From Helicobacter enhydrae (GTDB lineage: Bacteria > Campylobacterota > Campylobacteria > Campylobacterales > Helicobacteraceae): a DNA stretch of 64,000 nucleotides. The translations under genes were made by a program, and so were the position numbers. The notes beneath the pieces were generated by a model. It was given only the letters and a program-made list of their open reading frames with translations. It made no database searches and was not told where the DNA came from. Shown here piece after piece: positions 27,501-35,516 of this stretch (the first letter of the stretch is position 1; the number at the start of each line of letters is the position of its first letter). The stretch is taken from contig NZ_CP016503.1 of NCBI RefSeq assembly GCF_001693335.1, forward strand, positions 1,054,001-1,118,000. The letters run 5' to 3'.

Positions 27501-27702
27501 CAATGTGCAAATCAAAGAATCCACAAGGGTGTATATGGATTTTGAGAAAAGCTTCGGGGACAAGTTTAGGACACGCTACCAAGTCAATCTAGGGGCGAGA
27601 TATAGCTTTGGGGAGGCAGTGGCAAAAGAGCAAGAGCAAGAGAAAACACAAGAAAACAAAGCTCCTTTGAAAATAGAAAACACAAGCGATAGTGCAAACT
27701 AA
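21592..27702 (+). CDS. Autotransporter AT2 (giant beta-helix passenger)
   Basis: A 2036-residue autotransporter, the largest gene of the window. The signal peptide (about 1-36) contains the family core FFKPIVASSLALALSVSG and ends near SGAG. A Cys pair (C-x9-C-TG) follows. The passenger, up to about residue 1695, consists of many LTLQGxxNxI/TLNLxGxxTTI units; an internal direct duplication of about 127 residues is visible (DNA offset about 381 bp between 25232 and 25613). Five GCAAAA units plus one GCAAAG encode an in-frame Lys-Ala repeat near residue 200. The barrel begins SALTLNYDLFVANFNSINKRLG and ends NLGARYSFGE; a tail of about 28 residues with KAPLKIE follows. Confidence 0.92.
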   Translation: MTRDIRNTKPNTSSFFKPIVASSLALALSVSGASGAGDCNPSDDEAQICTGMGATSDLTKVTLPLKISGGGNESFKFIESGGFHQPQLISNGSPTTSTLVETLTFQFGNDAQVKATKDSNKVTIAGKTGDTHLFLGTGTKGLKMGSGTGTLIFDFTNTTGSDNHTMTLNLGTGTDTDKQVSLLGNIEVIGKAKAKAKAKAKAKDDTSQDTFEAQLKGNIKGNISVGSGAQSNKKYNLKSLFDFIEVAGQMQEAIIDGTIATNGNGVETELAFHKNGTIKGNITTAPESKTNITLKKDSSTLTLGGGNNTITKLDLDSGVTQATLKLTGGKGETRDSSSTKPIDQQTTIYQVTNGNKLEVKFDKNESHLTIGKADDSVDNQLKALKFGANTKGTLIVAGKSTTITQAVSVADTQTLDLRVTGQRLALTNALKTTGSGIINAYLTGSGENQGILELAAGENKITRLGIVESPLENNKNTPRYGTLLLKSGNTTIAQGVSVTNSKHTLTLKFEGASPNLTLTNNLTNSDGKAVIDFNGTSGTLTSSINTSTATDKNPKAKATTTIKVASGKSGTIAGSITAKNGGENNISFTNEAGGGGGPTLTLKGAKNQINEVTLDKSVTNATLILTTNGGGTKNETTIFKQLNGEKLTIQLGGDSTLTLNPTNIISNETINNTIKQLILNNGSSGSNTGKLVLTRGTTTITDATTLTNANDSLTLELKGEGNGNTTLTLKNDLKKGNSVTNATINVNLISALGSATLKLQGSQNTITTLTAENPNSILLLEDKTTPEAQTTTIDSIVNNNLQVKSTATTSTLKLNNSTQATIKSLALGNGETGGNAKNTNFTLEQSGTGHSTITEAIAVNGGNKLTIKLSGDNAKLTSAGGVTNNAPATAHTTISFAGTNGTFDGTLTTSNGALSEVKVDKGKSGIITKNVTTSGSGQNKIIFNNEGSETSESTLTLRGNDNQFKSLTLDHTTATLTTEGTKTTITDEVNVGSGKTLNLNIGSSTKTDSATLTLTNNLENNGAGLNITFTGNGTLDSTITTKANKTTIKVEANKSGTITKAVTTENGGENEITLNNGSTLTLQGTENKIKALALSSTGNPTGTLITDTTNTTTTIADAVSVGANKALKLEVKGEKLSFTNNLKAEGGKVGVTLNGERGKGILEVKGENNTLTSLTAKQYGKLLLTGNGTAKATTITGNATGENLEVSFGNQTSLTLQGANNQIKTLTLGTTNPTTATLNLKGANTTIETQVSVGENKTLNLNIGSSTGNNSTLTLTGGLENGGTAKVTFAGSNSKFDGAINTLANKTTTIEVAEGKAGIITKAISGAGENTITLKNGSALTLQGANNQIKTLTLGTGSPTGTLNLEGANTTIETQVSVTDTQTLNLNIGSNAKADSATLTLTGNLTNNGTTNLTFTGNGTLDSTITTQASKATAIEVSAGKAGIITKAISGDGANNITLNNDSTLTLQGNNSIATTSVAGATLRLTGGTKTTIQTLNGNDKSLIDLASGTYPAKTREASPTNTAHNFNLLTIGETSGTGTGLASSNLTFQVFVDPSAKQGATDSKIGGEATKAESPYGHAYSDRIVVHKVEGTQVSENLQVIIDPLKISKITYQGGGTTTDGNIAVATVKSTTGAPSVPLVDFTIQNLDIGGETIKVITRQQPTDEHGKITASNGYITYFLDNFITLGASPTTQKIISSALTLNYDLFVANFNSINKRLGEVRNNPHTQGVWARVFGGNQESDFGIGSQSTYVTLQSGYDYALDLENAKNYVGVALAYARSQGTSRKATSGDKIVSLDGINSQAFEIAVYSSYVSQVGLYNDTIAKFAYITSDFQISSSATKSQIDNIALLLSNEVGYRYAFGATQDWFIDPQAEVGLGYLNPSRFNAKPDRNTLEATQANILVLRSRAGTSLGKEFRGEKWATSLYVGGFYEYDALLGGKNNIKFLHSGSQSIAESYGSNGRVVLNLGANVQIKESTRVYMDFEKSFGDKFRTRYQVNLGARYSFGEAVAKEQEQEKTQENKAPLKIENTSDSAN
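22165..22200 (+). repeat. Hexanucleotide repeat (GCAAAA)5-GCAAAG inside AT2
   Basis: Six in-frame hexamer units encode an alternating Lys-Ala run in the passenger. AT1 and AT3 have only a short Lys/Glu/Gly segment at the same place, so the run has expanded by slippage. Unit changes would alter length, not frame. Confidence 0.85.
25232..25740 (+). repeat. Internal direct duplication within the AT2 passenger
   Basis: The block from about 25232 (CAAGGGGCAAACAATC) recurs from about 25613 with few differences over roughly 115 bases. It encodes the QGANNQIKTLTLGT segment twice, and further similar units continue. Confidence 0.7.
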
Positions 27703-27706
27703 AATA

Positions 27707-27726
27707 TTTGGGGAGCTATCCCCAAA
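27707..27726. terminator. Hairpin after AT2
   Basis: TTTGGGG, AGCTAT loop, CCCCAAA: a perfect seven-base-pair stem starting four bases after the AT2 stop. There is no U-run, so it may attenuate rather than fully stop transcription before AT3. Confidence 0.5.
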
Positions 27727-27747
27727 GCCCCCTCCCTCCTTATATCT

Positions 27748-27853
27748 TAAAAGAAAATAATATTTTTTTACACTTTTTTAATTTCAGTAACCTTTCATTA
27801 ACTTTTGTTATACAATGAAGCCACTTTAAGAAAAAGTCAAGAAAGGATTTCCT
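27748..27853 (+). promoter_or_regulatory. AT3 promoter region, copy of the AT2 promoter
   Basis: It repeats the AT2 upstream sequence with few changes, including the TTATACAAT box and the AAGAAAGGATTTCCT ribosome-binding site. AT3 can therefore be transcribed independently of AT2. Confidence 0.6.
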
Positions 27854-30800
27854 ATGACACGAGACAAAAAAATCACTAGGATTACCAAACCAACCCTCTC
27901 ATTTTTCAAACCCCTTGTGGCTAGCTCTTTGGCTTTGGCATTGAGTGTTAGTGTGGTGAGTGCTGGGGATTGCGATAACGCTACCAATGAGGCACGGATT
28001 TGCACAGGAGTGGGTATTGCAACGAGTGCATTGACAAAAGTAGGTTTGCCTTTAAATGTTGGTGATGGGGGCAATGAGAGTTTTAAGTTTATAGAATCAG
28101 GTGGCTTCCATCAACCACAACTCACCAATAATTCTGCTTTGGAAACATTGGCTTTTCAGTTTGGCACTGGAAGCAATGTCACGGCAACAAAGCAAGGTAG
28201 CAACAAAGTGACTATCGTAGGAAAAACAGGGGATACGCACTTATTTCTAGGCACAGGAACCAAGGGCTTGAAAATGGGGAGTGGTGGAATGGGCACTCTA
28301 GTTTTTGATTTTTCTACTGCTCAAACAAGCAACAAGACTCCCAAAATGAGTCTTAATTTGGGGGCAACAAGTGGAATGTCCTTGCAAGGCAATCTTGAAG
28401 TGAAAGGCAAAGAAAGAGAAAAGTCTGATACTACTCAAGACACATTTGATGCCACACTGCAAGGTAATATCAAAGGAAATATCACAATAGGGGCAGATAC
28501 ACAAGCTGGCAAAAAGCAAAATCTCAAAAGCAGTTTTGATTTTATTGGAACAGGAGAGCAAGAAATTACGATTAATGGTGCTATCACAACAAAAGGAAAT
28601 GGTGTAGAAACAGAATTAGGATTCACTAGTTTTACCAATATCACGATCACAGGAAATATCACCACAGGCAATGGTGCTAAAACCAACATTACTCAACTTC
28701 CAGAGGGTGCCACTCTCACACTGCAAGGGAACAGCAATCAAATCACTACGCTTACCACCACTGCTTCAGGCGATAAGAAAGCCACCCTTGCACTTCAAAA
28801 TGGAAACACAACGATTGGTGTTATAAAAGGCAACAGCATCACTCACAATATTGAAGTCAATTTCGCAGGAGGCACTCCTACCCTTATGCTCAATGGAGCA
28901 ACAAATGCACTCAAAACCATTACATTTGGTGGAGCTAGTGCAGGCACTCTTGCCATTGCAAATGGTGGCACAGCTTCTATCTCTGATGCAGTAAGCGTAG
29001 GAGCTGGAAAAACTCTAAATCTTGAAGTAACACATGGATACCTTAGCCTTGATAAAGCGATCACAGGAGAGGGGACAATCAATGTGGTCTTGAATGGAAA
29101 AAGCGAAGGGGCAGAAGCAACACTCATCTTTAAAAACACTTCTGACAATCAACACAGACTCACACGACTTGAAGTCCCTAAGGGAAAATATGGAGAGCTA
29201 AAACTCGCAGTAGGAGATTTTAATCAGGCAACTTTCACAGACAATGTCACTGGCGATAATCTCAAAGTAACTCTTGGAGGTAGCACCACCCTTATTTTGG
29301 AGGGCACAAACAACAAAATCAAAACTCTTGGATTCAGTGGCTCAGATGCCACTCTCAAACTTGGCAAAGCTGGCACAACATCCACAACAAGTATCACTAA
29401 TGGTATAACAAATGGGGAAAAACTTACAATGGAGTTTGTGGGAGGCACTGCCGCTCTCAATCTTGGCGGAACAAACAATAACATCAAAACTCTCAAGACA
29501 TTGGACAAAGCCAACGCCACAATAAATCTCTCTAGCAATAAAAATAGCACTAAATACAATAGTCTCACCATTGGCACAGGTGGCACAGGGCTTGAGGGCA
29601 ATGGCTACACATTCCAACTCTATGCCTCCTCAAATGAAAAAAAATTGACTTTGGAAACAGAGATTGACTCCTATGCAGATCGCATTGTGATTGAAAATGC
29701 CAATACCACAGAGAATCAAACCCTTGAATTGCTTGTGGATAATGCTGATGTCGCAAAGCTTTCACAAAAAGCCACAACCCAAAACATCGCTCTTGCTACA
29801 ATTAGAAACACAACAGCAGGAAATAAAGAAACAGCAAAAGTCAAATTCAACACAACATCAAAAAAATCTATCAATGGAGAAGTGATAGAAGCCACATTTG
29901 AGAGCAAAGAAACTGCCAAAGATGGCACAGAACAAACAGGGGGTGACTACACCACCTACTTCCTTACATCTGTTAAATCACTAGGAGCTGATTCTGTTAT
30001 CCAACAAATTGCCTCCTCTGCCCTTGCAATCAACTATGATTTGTTTGCCGCCAACTTCAACTCTATCAATAAACGACTGGGTGATCTGAGGGGCAACCCC
30101 TACACTCAAGGGGTATGGGCTAGAATCTTTGCTGGAGGACAAGAATCAAAGTTTGGCATAGGAAGCCAAAGCACCTATGTGACTTTGCAAAGTGGCTATG
30201 ATTATGCCTTTGTGTTTGAGGGTGGCAAAACTTATGCAGGAGTCGCCCTCTCTTATGCACACTCAAATGGCAAAGGGCGTAAGCTAGGGGATAAGAGTTT
30301 GGATGACATCACATCTCAAGGTTTTGAAATCGCAGTGTATAACTCATATTTTAGCGATATAGGTTTGTATAACGATAGCGTCTTGAAGTTTGGCTATCTT
30401 GCTTCAGATTTTATGATTAACAATGGAGCTACAAAAGGGCATACGACTAACGCCACTTTTTTGCTCTCCAATGAGGTGGGGTATCGTTATGACTTTGGAG
30501 AAGCAAAAGATTGGTTTGTCACTCCTCAAATAGAAATAGGACTGGGTTATTTGAGCTCCTCTGATTTCAAAGACAAATTTGGTGCTAATCCTTTTGAAAT
30601 CACTCAAGATTCTGTTTTTCTTATGCGTTCAAGACTTGGGGCAGATGTGGGCAAAGAGTTCAAAGGAGAGGATTGGGGAGTTTCTCTCTATCTTGGAAGT
30701 TTTTGTGAATATGATGTATTGGCAGGGGGAGAGAACAACTTCACTTTCATCAACAACAACAAAAAAAGCTCTATCAAATCTTATGATTCCAATGGGCGTT

Positions 30801-31012
30801 TTGTGCTAAATATGGGGAGTAATGTGAAAATCAAAGAATCTACAAGAGTGTATGTGGATTTTGAAAAGAGCTTTGGGAATAAATTCTCAACACAATGGCA
30901 AATGAATCTTGGAGCAAGATATAGCTTTGGGGAAGTAATAGCAAAAGCTCAAGAGCAAGAAAAAACGCAAGAAAAAGCTCCTTTGAAAATAGAGAGCGGA
31001 GCGAATAGCTGA
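27854..31012 (+). CDS. Autotransporter AT3 (short passenger)
   Basis: A 1052-residue autotransporter lying in tandem 151 nt after AT2. Signal peptide to about residue 37 (FFKPLVASSLALALSVSVVSAG), then a Cys pair (C-x9-C-TG). The first 180 residues closely follow AT2 (ESFKFIESGGFHQPQL, GTKGLKMGS). The passenger ends near residue 715, so it is under half the length of AT2's. The barrel begins SALAINYDLFAANFNS and is close to that of AT1; about 190 bases around 30066-30259 are almost identical in DNA to AT1. It ends NLGARYSFGE plus a tail containing KAPLKIE. Probably a duplicate of AT2 whose barrel was partly replaced by AT1-type sequence. Confidence 0.92.
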   Translation: MTRDKKITRITKPTLSFFKPLVASSLALALSVSVVSAGDCDNATNEARICTGVGIATSALTKVGLPLNVGDGGNESFKFIESGGFHQPQLTNNSALETLAFQFGTGSNVTATKQGSNKVTIVGKTGDTHLFLGTGTKGLKMGSGGMGTLVFDFSTAQTSNKTPKMSLNLGATSGMSLQGNLEVKGKEREKSDTTQDTFDATLQGNIKGNITIGADTQAGKKQNLKSSFDFIGTGEQEITINGAITTKGNGVETELGFTSFTNITITGNITTGNGAKTNITQLPEGATLTLQGNSNQITTLTTTASGDKKATLALQNGNTTIGVIKGNSITHNIEVNFAGGTPTLMLNGATNALKTITFGGASAGTLAIANGGTASISDAVSVGAGKTLNLEVTHGYLSLDKAITGEGTINVVLNGKSEGAEATLIFKNTSDNQHRLTRLEVPKGKYGELKLAVGDFNQATFTDNVTGDNLKVTLGGSTTLILEGTNNKIKTLGFSGSDATLKLGKAGTTSTTSITNGITNGEKLTMEFVGGTAALNLGGTNNNIKTLKTLDKANATINLSSNKNSTKYNSLTIGTGGTGLEGNGYTFQLYASSNEKKLTLETEIDSYADRIVIENANTTENQTLELLVDNADVAKLSQKATTQNIALATIRNTTAGNKETAKVKFNTTSKKSINGEVIEATFESKETAKDGTEQTGGDYTTYFLTSVKSLGADSVIQQIASSALAINYDLFAANFNSINKRLGDLRGNPYTQGVWARIFAGGQESKFGIGSQSTYVTLQSGYDYAFVFEGGKTYAGVALSYAHSNGKGRKLGDKSLDDITSQGFEIAVYNSYFSDIGLYNDSVLKFGYLASDFMINNGATKGHTTNATFLLSNEVGYRYDFGEAKDWFVTPQIEIGLGYLSSSDFKDKFGANPFEITQDSVFLMRSRLGADVGKEFKGEDWGVSLYLGSFCEYDVLAGGENNFTFINNNKKSSIKSYDSNGRFVLNMGSNVKIKESTRVYVDFEKSFGNKFSTQWQMNLGARYSFGEVIAKAQEQEKTQEKAPLKIESGANS

Positions 31013-31290
31013 TAGGAGGGAGGGGGGAAGGGGGCGATCTGCTCTCTTTTGGGGTTTTGCAAAAGCACAGATTTGAGGTGATTTAAAGATTGGCTTGAAA
31101 CTTCTTTTTAAAGTTGGTTTTGCAAAACCACATTTCCCAATTTCTCAAGCACGGCTTGGAGTTTTTCTTTTGAAGCTGGCTTGGGGAGATTACGCTTTTT
31201 AGCAATTCTAGAATCTCTTGGATTCTTTCTTTTTAAGTTGCTTTGGCAAAAGCACGGCTTTTGGTTTCTCAAGCTTGGCTTGGAGTTTTT
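31013..31290. other. Non-coding spacer after AT3 with G-rich start and repeat modules
   Basis: Directly after the AT3 stop is a G-rich run (GGAGGGAGGGGGGAAGGGGG). Then come reverse-oriented modules such as GCAAAACCACATTTCCC and CAAGCTTGGCTTGGAG that lead into repeat copy 4. No gene is seen. Confidence 0.5.
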
Positions 31291-31711
31291 CTTAAGGGGA
31301 ACAAGGGGAACTTAAAGCAGCGTTCCCCTTATCCCCCTTAACAACCCCCATAACCCCAGCATTGCATTAGCAAGGCTCGTTCAAGATTACATTGACTTGG
31401 AATCTTTTTTGGTTCTACAAGGTTGATTTGGTCAGCAGTTGTTTGTGCTTATATTGAAATAGTGAGGTTTGATGATTGATTAGAGTTTTTTGAGAGTTTG
31501 CAAAGAGATTCTCAAAAATCAAAAACAAAACTTTTCACAAAGATTCTAAGAATCTAGATTCAAATCAATAAATCTAGAATCAAACTCAAAACACCAAAGA
31601 ATCTAAACAAAGTCAAACTAATGTGGGTAACACACAAAAAGCGGGCAGGGGTTTGGGGGATTTTAAGGGGGATAAGGGGGGTGCCTCGCAATAAACCCCC
31701 TTGTCCCCCTT
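31291..31711 (-). repeat. G-quadruplex/hairpin-ended dispersed repeat, copy 4 (reverse)
   Basis: A 421 bp copy downstream of AT3, inverted relative to copies 1-3. The G-quadruplex motifs are at 31325-31357 (minus strand) and 31648-31681 (plus strand). With copy 3 it flanks the AT2-AT3 pair as inverted repeats. Confidence 0.9.
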
Positions 31712-31975
31712 ATAGAAAAAAGCACAGCAAGTTTCAATGACTAAGAAGTGTGCTTCTGCAAAGGCAATCTCAAGCAAAGAATCAGGTTGCCGAATCTCAA
31801 AGTTTTATTTTTATTGAAATAGTAAGGTTTGATGATTGATAAGGGTTTTTGTGGAGATTCTAGGGATCGCTTGGTTTGAGAGGCGGTTTGCCGTGATTGT
31901 ATGCAACAGCAAGAGTTAATATGGATTGAAACCACTAGAAACACAGCAAAACTGATGGGCTTTGATATTTTGCAA
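31712..31975. other. Non-coding spacer before dnaG
   Basis: Repeat-border modules (AAAAGCACAGCAAG, TATTGAAATAGTAAGG, GGAGATTCTAGGGATC). No gene is seen. Confidence 0.45.
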
Positions 31976-31981
31976 TATAAT
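31976..31981 (+). promoter_or_regulatory. -10 box for dnaG
   Basis: A perfect TATAAT in TTGCAATATAATACC, about 32 nt upstream of the dnaG ATG at 32013. Confidence 0.6.
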
Positions 31982-32012
31982 ACCACCACAACAATCCTCA
32001 TCAAGGACTCCA

Positions 32013-33644
32013 ATGATTGCCGAAGCTTCCATCCAGCAACTCAAAGCTCTGATTGACATTATCGACATCATTAGCCACTATATCCAGATCAAAAAATCAG
32101 GAGCCAACTATAGTGCGTGTTGCCCATTCCACGATGAAAAAACCCCAAGCTTTATGGTCAGCCCATCAAAAGGGTTTTACCATTGCTATGGTTGTGGTGT
32201 CGGTGGAGATGCGATTAAATTCGTAATGGAGTATGAAAAACTAAGCTTCACAGAAGCTATCGAAAAAATCGCCTCATTGGTTGGTTTCACTTTGGAATAC
32301 ACCAAATCTCAAAAACGCGTAGATTTCAAGTTTTTGGACAAAGTCGCAGAGTTTTATCAAAACAAGCTCTCCCATTCTCCAGAGATTTTGGACTATCTTG
32401 GCAAAAGAGGGCTGACTGCAGAGAGTATCGCGAAGTTTCATCTTGGGTTTTGTGGTGCGGGGTTTGAGAGTGTCAAACTTGCTGATCAATACAACGCACG
32501 CAGAGAGGCGATCGAGCTAGGGATTTTGGGGGAGGATGATCAGAGGGTGTATGCACGATTTTTCAATCGCATTATGTTTCCTATCTGTTCTCCCAATGGG
32601 CAGATTATCGGATTTGGTGGCAGAAGTCTAGACAACGCGGGTGCCAAATACATCAACTCCCCACAAACCAAAGTGTTCAACAAATCCAAACTCCTCTATG
32701 GCTATCATCTTGCCAAAGAAAAAATCTATAGCCAAAAGCAAATCATCATCACTGAAGGCTATTTGGATGTGATTATGCTCCACCAAGCAGGATTCCAAAA
32801 TGTCGTAGCCACTCTTGGCACAGCCCTCACGCCTGATCATTTGCCCCTACTCAACAAAGGCGAACCCCAAATCATTGTCAGCTATGACGGCGACAAAGCA
32901 GGGATCAACGCCGCTTTCAAAGCAAGCAAACTTCTAGCTTCTAATAGCAAAGACGGAGGGGTCGTGATTTTTGCAAATGGAGCCGATCCTGCGGATATGA
33001 TTTTGGCACAGCAGGAGCAAGAGGTGCGGAGACTTTTTGCCTCCCCGATTCCTTTTGTAGAGTTTGTTTTGAGAGAGATCAGCAAAGCCTATGATCTCAC
33101 AAACCCGATTCAAAAAGAACACGCCCTCAAAGAATGCCTAGAGTTTCTACGCTCACTAAGCCCTGTGATCCAAGAGGAATACAAGCATTTCACTGCCAAA
33201 CTTTTGAAAATCCAGCCCCACCTCATCAACATCAAACGCCCCAAAGCCCCCAAAGCCTCAAAACAACACGCCAATCTCGCCGAACTCGTTTTGATCAAAA
33301 GCATTTTGGAATCCCCGCACTATCTTGAACTCGCTTTGGAATATCTACAGGCAGAATGCTTTGAGAGTCATCAAAGTGCCTTTGAGCTGATTCTCCAAGG
33401 AGAGCTAGAGCACCCAACGCTTATTGGTATCAGGATCAACGAAGACATCAAAGCATTAACAGAGAAAGAGTTCCAACATCAAGTTTTCTCATTTTTGCTG
33501 AATTTTTATGAGAAAAAACTCAAAACGATTCCACTAGAAACGGGCATAAGTTATAATCAAAAACTAGAATTGATTGCAAAATATCGTTCTTGTATTTCAC
33601 AGATCAGAGAAAGGAAAACAAATGAAAGCTTTAGCCTTATTTAG
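32013..33644 (+). CDS. dnaG: DNA primase
   Basis: A 543-residue primase that lays RNA primers at the replication fork. The ATG at 32013 is chosen because AAGGA lies five bases upstream and MIAEASIQQLKALIDIIDII is a normal DnaG start. The zinc-binding motif CCPFHDEKTPSFMVSP...YHCYGCGVGG is near residue 35. The TOPRIM catalytic core shows ITEGYLDVIMLHQAGF and VSYDGDKAG. The C-terminal third is the DnaB-interaction domain, weakly conserved as usual. Its 3' end overlaps the next gene by 23 nt. Confidence 0.95.
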   Translation: MIAEASIQQLKALIDIIDIISHYIQIKKSGANYSACCPFHDEKTPSFMVSPSKGFYHCYGCGVGGDAIKFVMEYEKLSFTEAIEKIASLVGFTLEYTKSQKRVDFKFLDKVAEFYQNKLSHSPEILDYLGKRGLTAESIAKFHLGFCGAGFESVKLADQYNARREAIELGILGEDDQRVYARFFNRIMFPICSPNGQIIGFGGRSLDNAGAKYINSPQTKVFNKSKLLYGYHLAKEKIYSQKQIIITEGYLDVIMLHQAGFQNVVATLGTALTPDHLPLLNKGEPQIIVSYDGDKAGINAAFKASKLLASNSKDGGVVIFANGADPADMILAQQEQEVRRLFASPIPFVEFVLREISKAYDLTNPIQKEHALKECLEFLRSLSPVIQEEYKHFTAKLLKIQPHLINIKRPKAPKASKQHANLAELVLIKSILESPHYLELALEYLQAECFESHQSAFELILQGELEHPTLIGIRINEDIKALTEKEFQHQVFSFLLNFYEKKLKTIPLETGISYNQKLELIAKYRSCISQIRERKTNESFSLI

Positions 33645-34665
33645 CGGTGGTTGCGATAGTCTCATCAGTATGCAGCTGCTCAAAGAGCAAGGGATTGAAG
33701 TGGTTGCCCTCAACTTCAACATCGGCTTTGGAAGCAACAAAGACAAACTCCAATATTTTCAAAACGCCACAGCCCAAATCGGTGTGGAATTTGTCAGCGT
33801 CGATATCCGCAAACAATTTTTTGATCAAGTGTTGTTTGCCCCCAAATATGGTTATGGCAAATACTTCAATCCCTGTGTGGATTGCCACGCCAATATGTTT
33901 AGAAATGCGTTTAAAAAATTGATTGAGCTTGAGGCTGATTTTGTGATCAGTGGCGAGGTTTTGGGACAACGCCCCAAAAGTCAGCGAAAAGAGGCACTAG
34001 AGCAAGTCAAGCTTTTGGTGAGAAAAATGGGGGAAGAAGAGGAGTTCCGCCATTTGGTCGATCCAAATGGAGATGGTATTGCCAAGCCAAAAACTCTCGA
34101 TGCGTTGCTATTGCGTCCGATGAGTGCCAAGCTTCTAGAGCCTAGCTATCCTGAGCTTATGGGTTGGGTGGATCGCGAGAAACTGCTAGATGTCCAAGGG
34201 CGTGGTAGGAGTAGGCAGTTGGAAATGATCAAAAATTATGGGTGGAAATATTTTGAGAAGCCCGGAGGCGGTTGTCTGCTCACAGACACAAGCGTGGCAA
34301 ACAAAATCAAAGATTTGCAAGCACATCGCGGAATGGTGTTTGAAGATGTTGCACTTGTCAAAGCAGGGCGTTATATGAAGCTTCCAAATGGTGCAAGGTG
34401 CGTCATCGCAAGAAACGAAGAGGAAAACCACAAGCTTGACATTCCTCATTCGCAAATGGAGAGAATCACACTGCTAGATTGCGTAGGTCCGATTGGCTTG
34501 GTGGAAAAAAACGCAACCAATGAGGACAAAACACTCGCAGGGAGGATCGCTCTAGGCTATGGCAAATCCGATCCAGCTCGAAGCTATCGCGTGCAGATTG
34601 GGGAAGAGATCCATACCCTTGAGCCTTTGGATAAAACACAGGCACAGGGGTTTTTGTTTTCTTAA
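33622..34665 (+). CDS. PP-loop ATPase, ThiI/MnmA-like putative tRNA-modifying enzyme
   Basis: A 347-residue protein. The PP-loop SGGCDSL near residue 10 binds ATP; ALNFNIGFGSNKDK, NPCVDCHANMF and ISGEVLGQRPKSQRKEAL follow, the arrangement of adenylating tRNA thiolases of the ThiI/MnmA group. The C-terminal part (KAGRYMKLPNGARCVIARNEEEN) is conserved in Campylobacterota. In H. pylori a protein of this kind also follows dnaG, to my memory. The ATG at 33622 has AAAGGA upstream; an in-frame upstream start would overlap dnaG further. The exact RNA modification is unknown. Confidence 0.75.
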   Translation: MKALALFSGGCDSLISMQLLKEQGIEVVALNFNIGFGSNKDKLQYFQNATAQIGVEFVSVDIRKQFFDQVLFAPKYGYGKYFNPCVDCHANMFRNAFKKLIELEADFVISGEVLGQRPKSQRKEALEQVKLLVRKMGEEEEFRHLVDPNGDGIAKPKTLDALLLRPMSAKLLEPSYPELMGWVDREKLLDVQGRGRSRQLEMIKNYGWKYFEKPGGGCLLTDTSVANKIKDLQAHRGMVFEDVALVKAGRYMKLPNGARCVIARNEEENHKLDIPHSQMERITLLDCVGPIGLVEKNATNEDKTLAGRIALGYGKSDPARSYRVQIGEEIHTLEPLDKTQAQGFLFS

Positions 34666-35041
34666 AAGGTTTGTTTCTTTTTTGGAGTTTGTTTTGCAAA
34701 AGCACATTTCCCAATTTTTCAAGCTTGGCTTGGAGTTTTTCTTTTGAAGTTGGTTTGAGCAAACCACCCCTTATGCAATTCTAAAATCTATTGGATTCTC
34801 TTTTTTGGTGTTTGGTTGGCAAAAGGGTGACTTTGGGTGATTCTAGAATCTTTGATTCTCTGTTTGGGATTGGCTTGGGGGAAGCGCATTTTCTAATTTT
34901 TCAAGCTCGGCTTGAGGTTCTTTTTCAAGTTGGCTTGAGCAAAGCACCCTTTATACAATTCTAGAATCTCTTAGATTCTCTTTTTAAGTTACTTTGGCAA
35001 AAGCACGGCTTTTGGTTTCTCAAGCTTGGCTTGGAGTTTTT
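34666..35041. repeat. Degenerate ~60 bp modules before repeat copy 5
   Basis: Roughly six imperfect units follow one another. Each combines a GGCAAAAGCAC-type word, a CAAGCTTGGCTTGGAG word or a GATTCTAGAATC palindrome and a T-rich run. The units alternate in order, so it looks like a decayed tandem array. No gene is seen. Confidence 0.6.
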
Positions 35042-35516
35042 CTTAAGGGGAACAAGGGGAACTTAAAGCAGCGTTCCCCTTATCCCCCTTAACAACCCCC
35101 ATAACCCCAGCATTGCATTAGCAAGGCTCGTTCAAGATTACATTGACTTGGAATCCTTTTGGGTTCTACAAGGTTGGTTTGGGAAGCAGTTGTTTATGCT
35201 TATATTGAAATAGTGAGGGTTTATATATTTTTGTGATTTTTTAAAAAGTTGCAAAGAGATTCTTAAAAATCAAAACTAAAACTTTTCAAAAAGATTCTAA
35301 GAATCCAAGAAACCAAAGAATCAAGAATGCTTTCACAAAGATTCTAAAGATTCCAAGAATCTAGATTCAATTCAAACCAAAAAAACAAATCTAAAACACC
35401 AAAGAATCAAAACAAAGTCAAAGTAATGTGGGTAACACACAAAAAGCGGGCAGGGGTTTGGGGGATTTTAAGGGGGATAAGGGGGGTGCCTCGCAATAAA
35501 CCCCCTTGTCCCCCTT
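35042..35516 (-). repeat. G-quadruplex/hairpin-ended dispersed repeat, copy 5 (reverse)
   Basis: A 475 bp copy, the longest, because the AT-rich middle has extra TAAGAATC units. The G-quadruplex motifs are at 35076-35108 (minus strand) and 35453-35486 (plus strand). It is not beside an autotransporter; it lies between the PP-loop gene and the porin. Confidence 0.9.
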
